Below, piece after piece: positions 1 through 11,493 of a DNA stretch of 64,000 bases. The notes beneath the pieces are model-generated. The model did no database searches. It worked only from the letters and a program-made list of their open reading frames with translations, and was not told the origin of the DNA. The position numbers and the translations under genes were made by a program. The DNA comes from Linnemannia hyalina (Eukaryota; Mortierellomycota; Mortierellomycetes; Mortierellales; Mortierellaceae). The stretch lies in contig JAHRHY010000015.1 in NCBI GenBank assembly GCA_019671135.1, positions 248,001 to 312,000 of the forward strand, read 5' to 3'. Numbering within the stretch: the first letter of the stretch is position 1; each line of letters starts with the position of its first letter.

Positions 1-2286
1 TACTCGCGCTACTACCGGTTCTTGGATCCCTTCCTAGCAGATGCTATCGAGAGCGAGCTGGACGAAGTGGAGGATGTCGAAGGAGGAAACGAGTCAGGCG
101 GGGCAAGCATCAAGGAAAGGATCCTTAGCGGGACACTGGAGAAGCCGAGCGTGAGACCCCAGCCGTACGTGGAGCGTGGGCCATGGAAGGCCAAGGATCG
201 GGAACAACTAGAGCTCATGGTCACAGCCAAGGTACCATGGAGCATCATTTCCCACCAGCTGCAGCGGAACCAGGATAGCTGCAAGGAAAAGTGGCTTCGA
301 ATGCAAAAGAGTCATCTCGAGAAACGCCGGTATTCTAAGAGGGTCCGAGGGGGGCAGTGGACTCGACTCTACAAAGAAGGATTCACTCCGCATCATCGAG
401 ACCAGCTTGTTCGCGCCGTGGAGAAGTATCTGACAGCTAAGAGAGCCTCGGCCATCTACGACAGCAACCCGCTTAGGATTCTGGGAGTCAATGATCCGGG
501 GGAGGAGGAGGAAGAGGAGGAAGATGGACCGTTCGACCCGTCGATGATGCACCCGCCGCCACTATCTCTTGACCAACAGACGATTATTGACAACAACTCG
601 AGTGACCAGGATTCGAGCGTGGAGACCATCGATTGGGAAGCCGTATCGCGCGCCTTGAACAACAAGTTTCCGGCATCAAGACTTCGCTCGATCTACCACG
701 AACTGGCAGTCGCCAAACTTGTCTGGACGCCGGAGGAGGACGAGCGATTGTTCCGAGCGGTTATTCGACTAGGGCCACCAGAACTGCAGCCCAAGATTTG
801 GACCATGATTAAGGACGCCTTTGGAGACGTCATTCGGACCAGTAACGACTATCGTGCCCGGTGGAGAGAGCTGGACATGCCTCAGCTGGAGCGCGAGTGG
901 GATTTCTCGGAGAAGACAAAGTTCTGGCGGCGCTGGATGGAGTATCAGGAAGCAGGATCGCTACTAGACCAGGAAGCCTCATCGTCAGACAAGAACAGTT
1001 CGATCCAGTCTGTCATAGAGCCGCGGCCGTTGTTACTAAAGCCGTCGCATGAACCCTCAACCCAGTCTAGGATGGATGCATGGGATCTGATTGCAGAAGG
1101 ATTGGAATACCGACACGGACGCGACTGTCAACTTTATTTCGACCACACAACCCGCAATTTCCCTAGGGACCCGGAGCTCTTTCGTTACTTGTCACTCGAG
1201 CTTGCCAAGGCATACCTGGAACCGCGCACAGTGTCTTGGTCGACGGATGCATCGAGAATGTTGGTTGCAACGGTCAACTCCTTCTTGCAGGCCAACAAAC
1301 TCGTGAAATGGGCGTCGGTTGCCCAGGCGCTGGATCATCAATACACGGCCGAGCAGTGCGAGGCGAAGTGGCTGTATTGGTCCCAGAATCACGTACCGAC
1401 GCCGGATGATGCACCGATATATGGCGACAAGGAGGGACTGGAAGTTGGACTAGACTCGTCGGAGCATTTGTCCAAGCTGGGCCAGGCGGTGGTTGAGCGT
1501 GAGAGCGATGATAAAGACAAGAAGGCCACGGAGCGAAGGCTTTGGACGGACGATGAAGTTGAGCTGCTGAAGAAAGGAGTCGAAGAGTATGGACTTCAGT
1601 GGTACAAAATCCGGGACGCATATTTACCTCACCGAGCCATTCAGATGATACATGAGCGTTACTGGCGTATGCAAGCCAAGAAGACGGGGCGGTTCTCGGA
1701 GAAGGAACGGAGCCAGCTTGAGACGGCCATTGAGATCTTTGGCGAGGATGCGGACTGGGAGCTTATTGCGGGGCAGGTCCCAGGCCGCACAGCGAGCCAG
1801 TGTCGGAAGAACTGGAAGTACAGCACGACGCACCATTTGCACAAACTGGGCGAGCCCTGGACAGATCAGGATCGAGAGCGACTCAAGAGTGCAGTCGCGC
1901 GGTTCGGAAAGAAGAGGTGGACTCTTGTTTCGGAGTTTGTGGTTGGAAAGACACCTGACCAGTGTAGGAACGAGTGGAGAGAAAAACTGGATCCTGTAGT
2001 TGATACAAGTCATTGGTCGGGGCAAGAGCGAGATCGGTTGATGGAGCTCATTATGGATCACTTGAGTCGAAAGGACGAGGCGGAGGAGCGAGCCAGAGCC
2101 AAGGCAGAGTCAGGAACCACAGAGAGCAATGACCAGGGATTTGTCGATCCAGCGCCGCGGTACAATGGCAAGCGCAAGATTGACTGGAACGAGCTTGCCA
2201 AGGAGTTCAAGGGCCGCACAGCTCAACAGTGCCGACTGCAGTTTGATGTTCATCGCGCTCTTTACCGCCTTCAGGGCGACTACTAA
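1..2286 (+). CDS. Multi-repeat Myb/SANT DNA-binding protein (5' end outside window)
   Basis: The frame is open from the first base, so the gene starts upstream; about 760 residues are visible and the stop is TAA at 2284-2286. Several Myb/SANT-like units can be seen: one near 178-310 (starting GPWKAKDREQ), one from about 715 (VWTPEEDERL), one near 1231-1380 (WASVAQALDHQYTAEQCEAKW), and a run of four between 1537 and 2250 with the starts LWTDDEVELL, GRFSEKERSQ, EPWTDQDRER and HWSGQERDRL. Most units end in the third-helix pattern RTASQCRKNW or a variant of it. An acidic run (EEEEEEE) lies near 505-525. Tandem Myb units of this number resemble SNAPC4-like or other multi-Myb transcription regulators in fungi; the exact target is unknown. 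Nuclear DNA binding is inferred from the family. No intron is seen in the visible part. Confidence 0.85.
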   Translation, partial: YSRYYRFLDPFLADAIESELDEVEDVEGGNESGGASIKERILSGTLEKPSVRPQPYVERGPWKAKDREQLELMVTAKVPWSIISHQLQRNQDSCKEKWLRMQKSHLEKRRYSKRVRGGQWTRLYKEGFTPHHRDQLVRAVEKYLTAKRASAIYDSNPLRILGVNDPGEEEEEEEDGPFDPSMMHPPPLSLDQQTIIDNNSSDQDSSVETIDWEAVSRALNNKFPASRLRSIYHELAVAKLVWTPEEDERLFRAVIRLGPPELQPKIWTMIKDAFGDVIRTSNDYRARWRELDMPQLEREWDFSEKTKFWRRWMEYQEAGSLLDQEASSSDKNSSIQSVIEPRPLLLKPSHEPSTQSRMDAWDLIAEGLEYRHGRDCQLYFDHTTRNFPRDPELFRYLSLELAKAYLEPRTVSWSTDASRMLVATVNSFLQANKLVKWASVAQALDHQYTAEQCEAKWLYWSQNHVPTPDDAPIYGDKEGLEVGLDSSEHLSKLGQAVVERESDDKDKKATERRLWTDDEVELLKKGVEEYGLQWYKIRDAYLPHRAIQMIHERYWRMQAKKTGRFSEKERSQLETAIEIFGEDADWELIAGQVPGRTASQCRKNWKYSTTHHLHKLGEPWTDQDRERLKSAVARFGKKRWTLVSEFVVGKTPDQCRNEWREKLDPVVDTSHWSGQERDRLMELIMDHLSRKDEAEERARAKAESGTTESNDQGFVDPAPRYNGKRKIDWNELAKEFKGRTAQQCRLQFDVHRALYRLQGDY

Positions 2287-2377
2287 AAAAAATAAAAAAT
2301 TGGGTTCTCGAAAATTGGGGACTGCTGATTCCGTGGCTTGTTTTGTTTTTTCTTGCTCGAATGCCCTGTGCCCTTGA

Positions 2378-2398
2378 TTTTTTTTTTTTTTTTTTTTT
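2378..2398 (+). repeat. Poly-T tract (21 nt)
   Basis: Uninterrupted T run between the Myb gene and the Efg1-like gene, about 95 nt before the next start codon. Probably part of the promoter or leader of the downstream gene. Confidence 0.85.
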
Positions 2399-2492
2399 GA
2401 GGTGTGCTCGTCGTTTACTTCTTACGCCGCCATCGTCCTCCTTCTGTACCCCCTCATCACGAAAACACCCCGACACACACAACACAGCAACA

Positions 2493-4351
2493 ATGCCAGC
2501 AGTCAACAAAAAGGTCGTCAACCCCGAGAAGGAGATGCGCGGAAAGGATGGCAAGAAGCCCTACAACCGCAACAACAACAACGGAGGCAGTGTCCTGAAG
2601 AAGAAGTCATACCAAGCCAAGCCCGCCAAGCTGGACGCGGGCGAGGTTGTCGAGGGCACAGCGGCGATGAAGAAGAAACTCCGAGATACCTTCCGCCAGC
2701 TCAGCAAGAACCCCAAGATGCCTGCCGATACCAAGTTGGAACTCGAGAGACGTATCGAGGCCTTGAAGCTTCAGATTGCCGACAAGCAGGTTGATCAGAC
2801 CGAGCAGAAGATGGTTGTCAAGTACCGTTTGGTCAAGTTTATCGGTAAGTTTTTTATTTTTTATTGGTTAGCATATTTTTTTAAAGGAGTGTGTGGTAAC
2901 ACTTGAAAGGAATTTGGGCCACTAACGTATCTAGTCTATGTCTGTTATTTCATATAGAGTCAAAGAAGGCAAACCGCAAGATTGCGGTGTTCATCAAACA
3001 GCACCCAAACTGGGAGTCGAACGCAGAGGAGAAGGAAACACTGGACCAGCTCAAACTTGACCTCGCCTACATCCAACATTTCCCCAAGACCCTCAAATAC
3101 ATTTCCATCTACCCCAGCGAGAACATCGACGACCCCGCTTGTGAAAAGGCAAGAGCCGAGATCCGTGAGCAGATCCGGACGGGACTCGAGTCGGGAGCGA
3201 TTGAGCAGTTTGTCAAGAAGACTCGTGAGGTGGTCAAGGCCAAGATCGTCAGCAAGGACAAGTTGACGACCGAGGAGGCGATCAAGTTGACGACGGAGAA
3301 GATCAACAAGGGCAAGAAGAGGACCAGAGAGCAGGCAGCTACGGATCAGGAGAACCCCTTGTCCGGTCGTGCCAAGGCTACTGCTGAGCGTGAGGCTGCC
3401 AAGCCCAAGAAGAATGCTCAGGAGACTCAGGAGGAGGAGGAGACTTTCTTTGAGACCGTTTCTAAGGATGCTGTTGCTGCTGTTGCCGCTGCCGATGAGA
3501 CTGAGGCTACTACCACCACCGCCGCCGCCGCTGTCGAGGAGCCCCCCAAGAAGAAGTCGAAGGCACAGAAGAGGAGGGAAACCGCCGCCGCCGCTGCCGC
3601 CGCTGCTAATGCCGATACCACCACTGCCCCAGCAGAGGAGGCCCCAGCAAAGAAGGAAGCCCCAGCAAAGAAGGAGGCCCCAGCAAAGAAGAACGCCACC
3701 AAGGAGACCGCAGCAGCAGCTACCGCCGACGCCGCAGTGACTGAGGATGGAGAGCCTCAGAAGTTGGGCAAGTGGGCCCGCAAGGCTATTCGCTCCAAGT
3801 CGACATTCTCCGCCCTTGAGTCCACCAAGGAGGAGGGAGAGACTGCAGCACCAGCAGAGGCAGCCGAGGTTGAGGTTGAGGAGGTGAAGCCAGCCAAGAA
3901 GGAGGCACCTGCCAAGAAGGAGGCTGCACCCAAGAAGGAGGCTGCACCCAAGAAGGAGGCTGCTCCTAAGAAGGAGGCCGCACCCAAGAAGGCGGTCGCA
4001 CCCAAGAAGGAGGCCGCACCCAAGAAGGAGGCTGCTCCCAAGAAGGAGGCTGCTCCTAAGAAGGAGGCTGCTCCTAAGAAGGAGGCTGCACCCAAGAAGG
4101 AGGCCGCACCCAAGAAGGAGGCTGCACCCACCAAGAAGGAGACACCCGCACCCACCAAGAAGGAAGAGCCCGAGGTGAAGATCACGACAGTCAAGATCGC
4201 AGCCAACGACAAGGACGACAGCGATTCCGAGGACGATACTCCTGTTGAGCCAGTGCGCAAGATTGTCAAGATTGACGAGACGTTGTTGAAGGAGCTGCCT
4301 GAGGTGCCCAAGAAGCGCGGTGGTCGTAACTTGAACAAGTTCAGGAAGTAA
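2493..4351 (+). CDS. EFG1: rRNA-processing protein Efg1-like with long Lys/Ala/Pro-rich tail
   Basis: Two exons: 2493-2844 and 2958-4351, giving 581 aa. The donor GTAAGT at 2845 and acceptor TAG at 2957 join codon I-(G|AG=E)-S, producing the conserved stretch [13 protein letters not shown]. Residues about 55-215 match the Efg1 domain: a basic coiled-coil ([11 protein letters not shown]), the [16 protein letters not shown] core, and the end [19 protein letters not shown]. Efg1 acts in the nucleolus in early 18S rRNA maturation and 40S assembly. Unlike the short yeast protein, this one carries a roughly 370-residue low-complexity tail rich in KKEAP/PKKEAA repeats, then an acidic stretch DDSDSEDD and a basic end ([13 protein letters not shown]). 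The start ATG is the first in frame and has a normal CAACA context. It is convergent with the next gene. Confidence 0.85.
3905..4132 (+). repeat. 18-nt tandem repeat coding for PKKEAA units
   Basis: About a dozen near-identical copies of an 18-nt unit (GCTGCACCCAAGAAGGAG) encode AAPKKE hexapeptides inside the Efg1-like tail. One copy reads PKKAVA. Unit number is likely to vary between strains. A smaller APAKKE run lies at about 3640-3695. Confidence 0.9.
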
Positions 4352-4872
4352 AACACCGATCCCCCATGTACAACACTTTCATTTTTAATTTTCATTTCTT
4401 CAGCATTCATTAAATCACATTCACAAAGAAAACTGCAAAGCAAGGTTGCCTCGACTGCGATGCGTAATTTTTTTTCCATCTGTTGTTGCAGGCATAAAAA
4501 TTACCACAAGTTTACTTTCAGGAACAGAAGCCAAGGGCTTGGGGACAGTCTTTGAGCGCCATAGGGACCAAATCCATGACAGGAGTAGCAAAACATCCAC
4601 AGCGTTTACGGAACCCTTCTTCGTATTCGTGACCAACATAAATTAGAAGTCGCCCGAGATAACTCTGTTCCCATGGTAGCTCTTGACAACGCCTTGTGGT
4701 TTGACATGAGGACGAGGTTCGCAGTGAGATGAAATGCAATAAGAGTTATTTTGGAGGAGCGGTGTGGAGTAATTATTGTCGCGTGTTTTCATTCTCGCGT
4801 TTTGTTTGGATAGGCATTCTCCTTACATGAAACACTAAGGGTATAGCTAACAAATACAAATACAAAAGATCT
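4352..4872. other. Intergenic, shared 3' flank of convergent genes
   Basis: AT-leaning sequence between two gene ends that face each other. Short open frames on both strands here have no recognisable content. Nothing else is seen. Confidence 0.6.
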
Positions 4873-6796
4873 CTACTCCTCCTTGGGCGCAGCCTTCTCA
4901 GCCTTGGGAGTCTCCACCTTTTTGAACAGCTCAGAGTCATCACCCAACGACAGAACAATCTCAATGGCCTCCACAGCACCCTTACTGCCCGTCTGGAAAG
5001 TAAACAACAAGTTCCCCTTCAACGCAAAATCGTGCGCAAAGCCCTTGAACGACTCATAATGATAATGCTCCAGCTTGCTCTCAATGGTCCTCATCTTCAT
5101 ATACAGCCCACTACCATCCTCCTGAAGGGTGATAGTAAACTTGCCATAGATTGGGTTGGTGTATTCTCCAGTGTAATCGATCAAGTCGCGGGTATGGGGT
5201 TTACCCTCGATGCGGTCCGGGATGTCGTTCTTTGCCATCATGGCGTAAATGTCATAGGTCTCTTGGGTCTTCTTGAGGGTGTATTCGTGGATCCAGTCCT
5301 CGGTCTTGGGAAGTTTGAGGAGGTTGTCGGCGATGTAAAATGGGAGACTGGAGGGGAGGTCTGTGACTTGGAGATTGGCCAAGTGGGCGATGACGAGGTC
5401 GTCGTCGGGGAAGAAGGCTAGGTTGGATCTGTACCCAGGATTCGAGCCAGCTAGTGAAAAGCAGAGAGGAGAAGATGGTGTGTTAGGTTGCCTTCACTTG
5501 TTAAGATCCATGTCTCGTTTGATTCAATCTTGTCAAGACAAAAAAAAAGCAAATACATGTTTGCGCTTACCATGATGAACAATGGTGTGACCCTTGTAAG
5601 AATCTAGAACCCAACCAAGGCCATATCCTGTGGTAGGAGCAAAGTCGGGCTTGCGTACCTTCGACTTCATAATGTTGTGGGGTTTCAGGGTCTCCTGCAC
5701 GCTCTCCTTGTTCAAGACCTGCTTGCCATCGAGCTCACCCTCCTTCAAGATAACTTGACCCCACTTGGCCAAATCCAGGACGTTCATGTAGATGTCTCCA
5801 GCAGCGGCATCGGCCATATGAATCTCATCCATGTATCCCTCCTCATATACCTCCTTCTTGGCATCATCAAACGTAGCAGCATCGTAGGGTCGTGCAAAGT
5901 TGGACAGCTTCTCCATCTCTGGCAACGAGAGTCCCGAATCCTTGAGTCCCAGAGGTTCGAGCAACTTGGCCTTGATCAGCTCCGCATATGTCATCCCTGC
6001 GACCTCGGCACTGGCCTCTCCTGCGACGGCATAGATGATGTTGTTGTAGTTGACGATGGGGGACATTTTTGTGGTGGGCAGGTTTAGGTGTCTGAGTTGC
6101 TTGATGAGGTCCCTGGTTGAATCCTTGTTCCTGAACCATGCGAGATCAATTGATGGCACGGGCTGTGTGTTTTGTTATTTTTGTATAAAACAAAGGTCAG
6201 AGTGGTCAGCCATGAGACGTCAACAGGTCTTTTTTTTTTTTTTTTTCTTTTTTTCTAAAGGTGTCAGCAAAAGCTGTTTTGTAGTTGACTTACTGTGCGA
6301 TGGGCGAGCATATCAGCCAGGGTCAGTTGGGAGGTCAAGACGGAATCCTCGAGCTGGAACTCGGGAAGGTACTGAGAGACAGGGGTCTTATCCCAATCCA
6401 TCTTTCCTTCAGCAACCAGTTCACCAATGGCGGTCGCAGTAAACGCCTTTGTCACAGAGGCAAGGTGAGAGACAGTCTACATCGCCACATTTTTCAGAAT
6501 ACCGAGAAGGAAAAAAAGTAAATCGTGAGAAAATTGAACCTAATACATGAAAACAACAACGACGGACAAGAAACACAAGCATTAATTTTTTTTATCATTA
6601 CCTCCTTGGTGAAGGGGTCAGTTTGGTTGCGCTTTCCGAATCCTTCAGCAAAGACGAGTTCGCCCTTATGCATAATGGCGACACTCATTCCTTTGATACC
6701 GCCCTCGATCCTGGCCTTTTCGAGAACCTCAGGGAGGTTGGCGAGGAAGTCCTTGGTAGACATGTTGTCGTCAGTGGCGATTTCAGTGGTGGTCAT
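4873..6796 (-). CDS. S12 serine hydrolase (CubicO/class C beta-lactamase-like), copy 1
   Basis: Four exons read from 6796 down: 6796-6602, 6476-6294, 6162-5571, 5450-4873; 515 aa. The beta-lactamase fold (PF00144-type) holds Ser72-x-x-Lys75 in ASVTK (exon 2), Tyr165-x-Asn167 in VNYNN (exon 3), and an HxG-like element HHAGSNPGY split by the last intron. The C-terminal exon matches a DUF3471/lipocalin-like domain (DYTGEY...LEHYHYESFKG). Family members hydrolyse amide or ester bonds; the substrate here is unknown. There is no signal peptide (start MTTTEIATDD), so a cytosolic location is inferred. Exons 2 and 3 are 183 and 592 nt, as in the other copies. A TATA box lies 75 nt upstream of the ATG. 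The protein ends KAAPKEE. Confidence 0.9.
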
Positions 6797-7835
6797 TGTT
6801 GGAGGGATGAAGAGAGGGAGGAAAAGATGGAAGGTGTGTTACGGTGAGGACGAAGGAAGAGACAAGAGTTCTTTTATATGTATTTTTCGTCAACAATTCG
6901 ACATATTTATTTTCCTTGGGGTCTTGGCTCGTTGCCAGTAGGCTAGCCTTTGACCAGTATGTTCCCAGCACCTAACTGCGGAAGGGAATGATGCACCCAA
7001 GTGAGCGACAAAGAAAGACGACGGCGTGTCTAAAAAGAAGTCGATCAATTAGTTATGTCATCCAACCTTGTCCTTCCGCCCGTAACGTACGATTTATTTG
7101 ATTTCGAGCGTCCATTTGTAAGTGGTCAACTCCATAAGCTCCAGCTGCAAATCCGCCGCCTGGAATCAATCGCCAAGATGCTCTCCTTCACTACTTACAC
7201 AAGGTATCTTTAGCATCGCCTTAATAACTGAAATCCGCGCCGTGCATCTGTTACAAATGAGGAAACGATCACAAAGACGACGAAAGGATACGAATTCATA
7301 ACTTTCCGTTGTACCAACACCACCCAGGCCCAGCCCCTTTGCCACTTGGATCCATGGCATATTTCTTATTTCTCTTTCGACTCTTGGCTGACGATGAATG
7401 GTGAATAAATGAACGCAAACGCACGAAATCGATGTTCCCATAGTCTTTTATTCGGAGCTCGTAGGGGAGAGGGGCTTACAAGTCTGAATGGCTCTAGGCT
7501 TGAAAGAAGAGCTACGTGTTGGTAGGTTGTAGAAGAGTAGAGGATGCCTTTCTTCAAGAGGGAAAGCAAGCACTTGTTTTGGTCCATGTTCGATTCAGAC
7601 GGTGATAAGATAAGATCAAAGGGAATTGATGGTTGACAAGTTTGCCAAGTGGATATATCACTTGCATAAATAACCCAGTCATAATCACCAAAACGAAACG
7701 CTGGGAATGATTTCTCACAAGGACATGACATTGACGCCACCATTTCCTCCCCTCGACTTTTGTTACGCTTGATAGCTTGCTTTCTTTACATTCTGACATC
7801 ACCACAGCGCAGCTCCTTCCAGTCTCTCTTCTACA
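6797..7835. other. Divergent intergenic region
   Basis: Upstream DNA of S12 copy 1 (minus) and of the Mgs1-like gene (plus). It contains the TATA box at 6871-6878. Minus-strand open frames at 7166-7805 have no start context, splice pattern or family resemblance that would support a gene. Confidence 0.6.
6871..6878 (-). promoter_or_regulatory. TATA box of S12 copy 1
   Basis: On the minus strand it reads TATAAAAG, 75 nt before the ATG at 6796. The spacing matches the TATA element of S12 copy 2, which supports a real promoter element. Confidence 0.6.
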
Positions 7836-10663
7836 ATGAGCTCATTCAGCAGCCCAAAGGCAAAACGAACCGCCACAGGATCAAATGCATTCCAACGACA
7901 GGGCTCATCACTCACACAACCCGCATCCAGCCTTAGTACTGATCAACCTCCTTGGCAATGCGGAATGTCATGTGTGTTGACCCACACACACTTTCAGTTA
8001 AAATGCCAAGCGACCCTCATGAACTAACCACTTGACCTTTGAACGACTCTGTTTTACCTAGTACCATGTCCTATCTGCGGGAAGTCAATCGCTGAGTGGT
8101 AATGATGTTTGCCTTTCATGAAGCACCGGTACGCCGTGCTGCTCTCTCTTTCTCTCCACATATGTCATGATACTCATTCCTAACTTATATTGACTAATCA
8201 ACCAAATAGGTTCGTCAACAACCATCTCGATAACGAATGCACAGGAATGGAGAGCGTAGCAGAGTCATTGGTAAAAACATCATCCTATCTATGCAAGCGA
8301 CTTTTGAGATTATCATGGACCTACAGCTTCACTTTTGTAAACCAGGAGAGTCTAACGACGTATTCTACTTTGACAATGCCACATTTTAGTCACAACAGAC
8401 ATCGGGCAAACGGAAGCATGGAGACACAGTCGACGACTTTGACGATATTGATGGGGCAGCCTTGTTTCAGGACAATGGTGACAATTACACGGCAGACATT
8501 AATCGTCGCGACTCGTATCCGGCCTCCTCAGCAACCTCCTCGAGCCAACAACAACAACAACAACAACAACACCAACAAATCTCGTTTCAGAGCAGAAAGG
8601 ATAAGGCCAACGCTGCTGTCCAACGGTCAATGCCATTAGCAGAGCGAGGCAAGTGTAGTGGTTGGATGCATGGCCTTGAACTCGTGAAAGGCAGCTGTGT
8701 CATTGGAAAAGAGATCCTTGAACTAACACCGCAACACTCTTCCACATTTTAGCCCGACCCGCTAGTCTGGACGACTTCATTGGACAAAAGGAGTTGGTCG
8801 GCCCTGGAGGCATTCTAAGGGCGCTTGTACTTCAGGACACGGTACCATCAATCATCCTGTGGGGTCCCTGTGGTGTAGGCAAAACGACTCTAGCCAGGAT
8901 CATTGCACATACAACAAAGGCACAGTTCAAGGAGATGGGAGCTACCACTCATGGAGTCGCAGACGTCAGGTACAAGCTTTGTTGCGAGCGAGATGCTTTC
9001 GTCGTTTTGCGGGAATGACTATCTAATACTGGTTATCATTTTCTTACATGTCGTTTAGGAAAGCATTCGAGGACGCAAAAAATCTATTCCAGTTTTCAAG
9101 GCAGCGGACGATTATTTTCCTGGACGAAATGTAATGACTATCATCCTCCTTGTCTTCGTCATTGGTCAAGTAGCAGGATACTTACAAAGGCAATGGGACC
9201 TGACCTGTATTTCTCTGTTCCGTCTTGTTTTGTTAGCCATCGGTTTACAAAATCACAACAGGATATCTTCCTCCCCTTCGTTGAGAGAGGCACGATTACT
9301 CTCATTGGAGCAACGACCGAGAACCCAAGTTTCAGGGTGAACAGTGCTCTGCTCTCACGGTGCAGAGTCTTGACACTTGAGAAACTGTCGCTCGAGGATG
9401 GGATGGACAAGATGATCCAAAGGGCTGCACGGATCAAATGGCGGGATATTCTGGATATGGCCTGTGCAGAGATGACCGAAACCGAGTTGGCGACCTTGAA
9501 CTCTACATTTGGACAGAATGATCGGACGTTTGATGAGTGGGTGGATGCAAAGACGGAGCCGGGGGCTATCAAATGGCTCATTGATCTCAGTGACGGCGAT
9601 GGTACGTATGTCTGGTTTTTTTTTTGCTATTACGTTTACTGAACGGAGGTCTTATTGACCCTGGCAATTAATTTACCCGTTTCTTTTGAACTCTAGGTCG
9701 ATCGGCGATCAACACTCTGGAGATTGGAATTCAGGGCCTTTCGACTATAATTTTATCCGACGACTCTATGTACGGCAATAGTCAAAAAGAACAAGAGGAC
9801 CAAGCAGAGGACAGGCAACCATCCGGAGTTCTTGAGAGACTGAACGCTGCCAAGCTGACAGGAGAGGTTGTCAAGATGGCGTTCCAAAAGACCCATCTCC
9901 AATACGATCGTCAAGGAGATGAGCACTATAACCTGATCAGTGCACTTCACAAGTCTGTCCGAGGAGGGTATGTAAACTTTTTGTCATTCATGTTGCATAT
10001 GATAACTTGAGGTAGAAAAAAAACTGTATCGTTGGAATGTGTAGCTAAACAATTGGAGGTTGATCCGATAGGGATGCGGATGCGGCGCTCTATTGGCTGG
10101 GGAGGATGCTTGTATCTGGCGAGGAACCGTTGTATATTGCCCGGAGATTGATCCGCATGGCGTCCGAAGACATTGGCATGGCCGACTCTGCCGCCCTACC
10201 TCTGGTTCGCATCTTGAAAAAATGTGCCGTCATTGTCTTTGTTGAATGTGTCCAGACAAAGCCGCAGTCATTCTTACGTGCGTTTTTTACTCCTCTCTGT
10301 TAGGCGGTATCAACGTACCAAGCGTGCCAGATGATTGGAATGCCCGAGTGCGACGTCAACCTAGCCCATTGCGTAGCCTATATGGCCAAGGCCAAGAAAT
10401 CCGTCGATGTTTACTATGCCTACGGGCAAGTAAAACAGACAGTGTCCGAAGAATTCGCATACCCAATCCCGATCCATCTCCGAAACGCACCGACGACATT
10501 GATGAAGGATCTAGGCTATGGCGACGAATACAAGTATAACCCGCTCTACCCGGAGGGGACCAAGGTCGATCAGGAGTATTTGCCAAAGGGGCTGAAGAAG
10601 CGCAAGTTTATGGGCGAAGCACCTGTGATGACCCTGGGCGAGGACGGAGAATGGCGTTTGTAG
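7836..10663 (+). CDS. MGS1: Mgs1/WRNIP1-type AAA+ ATPase with UBZ finger
   Basis: Ten exons: 7836-7971, 8062-8098, 8210-8270, 8390-8648, 8753-8969, 9059-9130, 9237-9601, 9697-9967, 10072-10204, 10304-10663; 636 aa. An N-terminal ubiquitin-binding finger ([12 protein letters not shown]...NNHLDNEC) is split by an intron. A Ser/Gln-rich linker with a poly-Gln run follows. The core reads [15 protein letters not shown], Walker [10 protein letters not shown], Walker B IIFLDEI, sensor 1 [11 protein letters not shown], then the C-terminal MgsA-like domain ([29 protein letters not shown]). The family acts in the nucleus in replication-fork protection and PCNA/polymerase delta control. Intron 4 has a GC donor (GCAAGT at 8649). 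The exon 1 donor (7972) is the least certain: GTACTG at 7939 also keeps the frame. The exon 9 donor GTTCGC is weak but required by phase. Confidence 0.92.
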
Positions 10664-10892
10664 ATATGATTTTTTTGCTCACTGATTTTGATTTACAAAC
10701 ATGAAACAAAGAGAGCCGTTTGCCTCCAATGTCAGTCAAAGGCTGAGAACAATGATGTTGTATATGTTTTTTATAGCATGGGTGAGGATGGAGGGAGGAC
10801 GGAGATGATGCTGATGGGTTGATGGTAAAATGATGAGATAGTGAAAGAGTGAGAAGGAAGGGTGGAGGAAGGTAACAGAAACAAAAGGTCCT

Positions 10893-11432
10893 TTACATCT
10901 TGAAGTGGTCGTGGTCCTTGTGGGCCTTGTAGAAAGGAGACTGGATTTGGACATCCTTGAGAATCTCGGCGACCTTCTCCATGACTGTGCTGTTTTCCTT
11001 GAGCGACGAATCCATGTTCCAGATCTGGAAAATGTCAGAGTTCCAGCGTGCTGAGACGGACAAGCCAAAGATCTGATCGTCTATTGATTAAATAGAGAAG
11101 GAGAAAGAGATGGGTCAGTCACTGCATATTTGGTTTTCCGTTGAAAGGTCAATTTGTTCTTGCATAAATGCATGTTGCATCCTTCCGCCGACTGTTGTCT
11201 CCCGTTTTTGTTGTTTCTTTTGCCGAAACTTCCACGGACCCCGTTGTAAAAAAAAATAGCAATTAGAGTTGAGGCAGGAGGGAACACACTGATTCCAGGA
11301 GGAAAGAGGAGTGCTTGTCCACCAATTGAAAGGGGCATGCCATAAAAATTCATCCTGAAACCCCATATTAGTTCCTATGATACGCAGGCAACGAGAGTAG
11401 CTGTGTTCTGCTTCCGGCTAGAGGTTTTCGTT

Positions 11433-11493
<61 letters not shown>

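Noticed and set aside
3757..4479. Minus-strand open frame of 240 codons over the Efg1 tail
   Set aside because: It is the antisense of the AAPKKE repeats (FLGAAS repeats) and has no support of its own.
4873..6796. Calling the S12 copies antibiotic-resistance beta-lactamases
   Set aside because: The SxxK/YxN fold is shared, but the third motif is HxG and a DUF3471-like domain is present, as in peptidases and esterases of this class. Nothing indicates drug hydrolysis.
7166..7805. Minus-strand frames in the gap upstream of the Mgs1-like gene
   Set aside because: Several overlapping frames of similar length, none with motifs, credible starts or splice sites.
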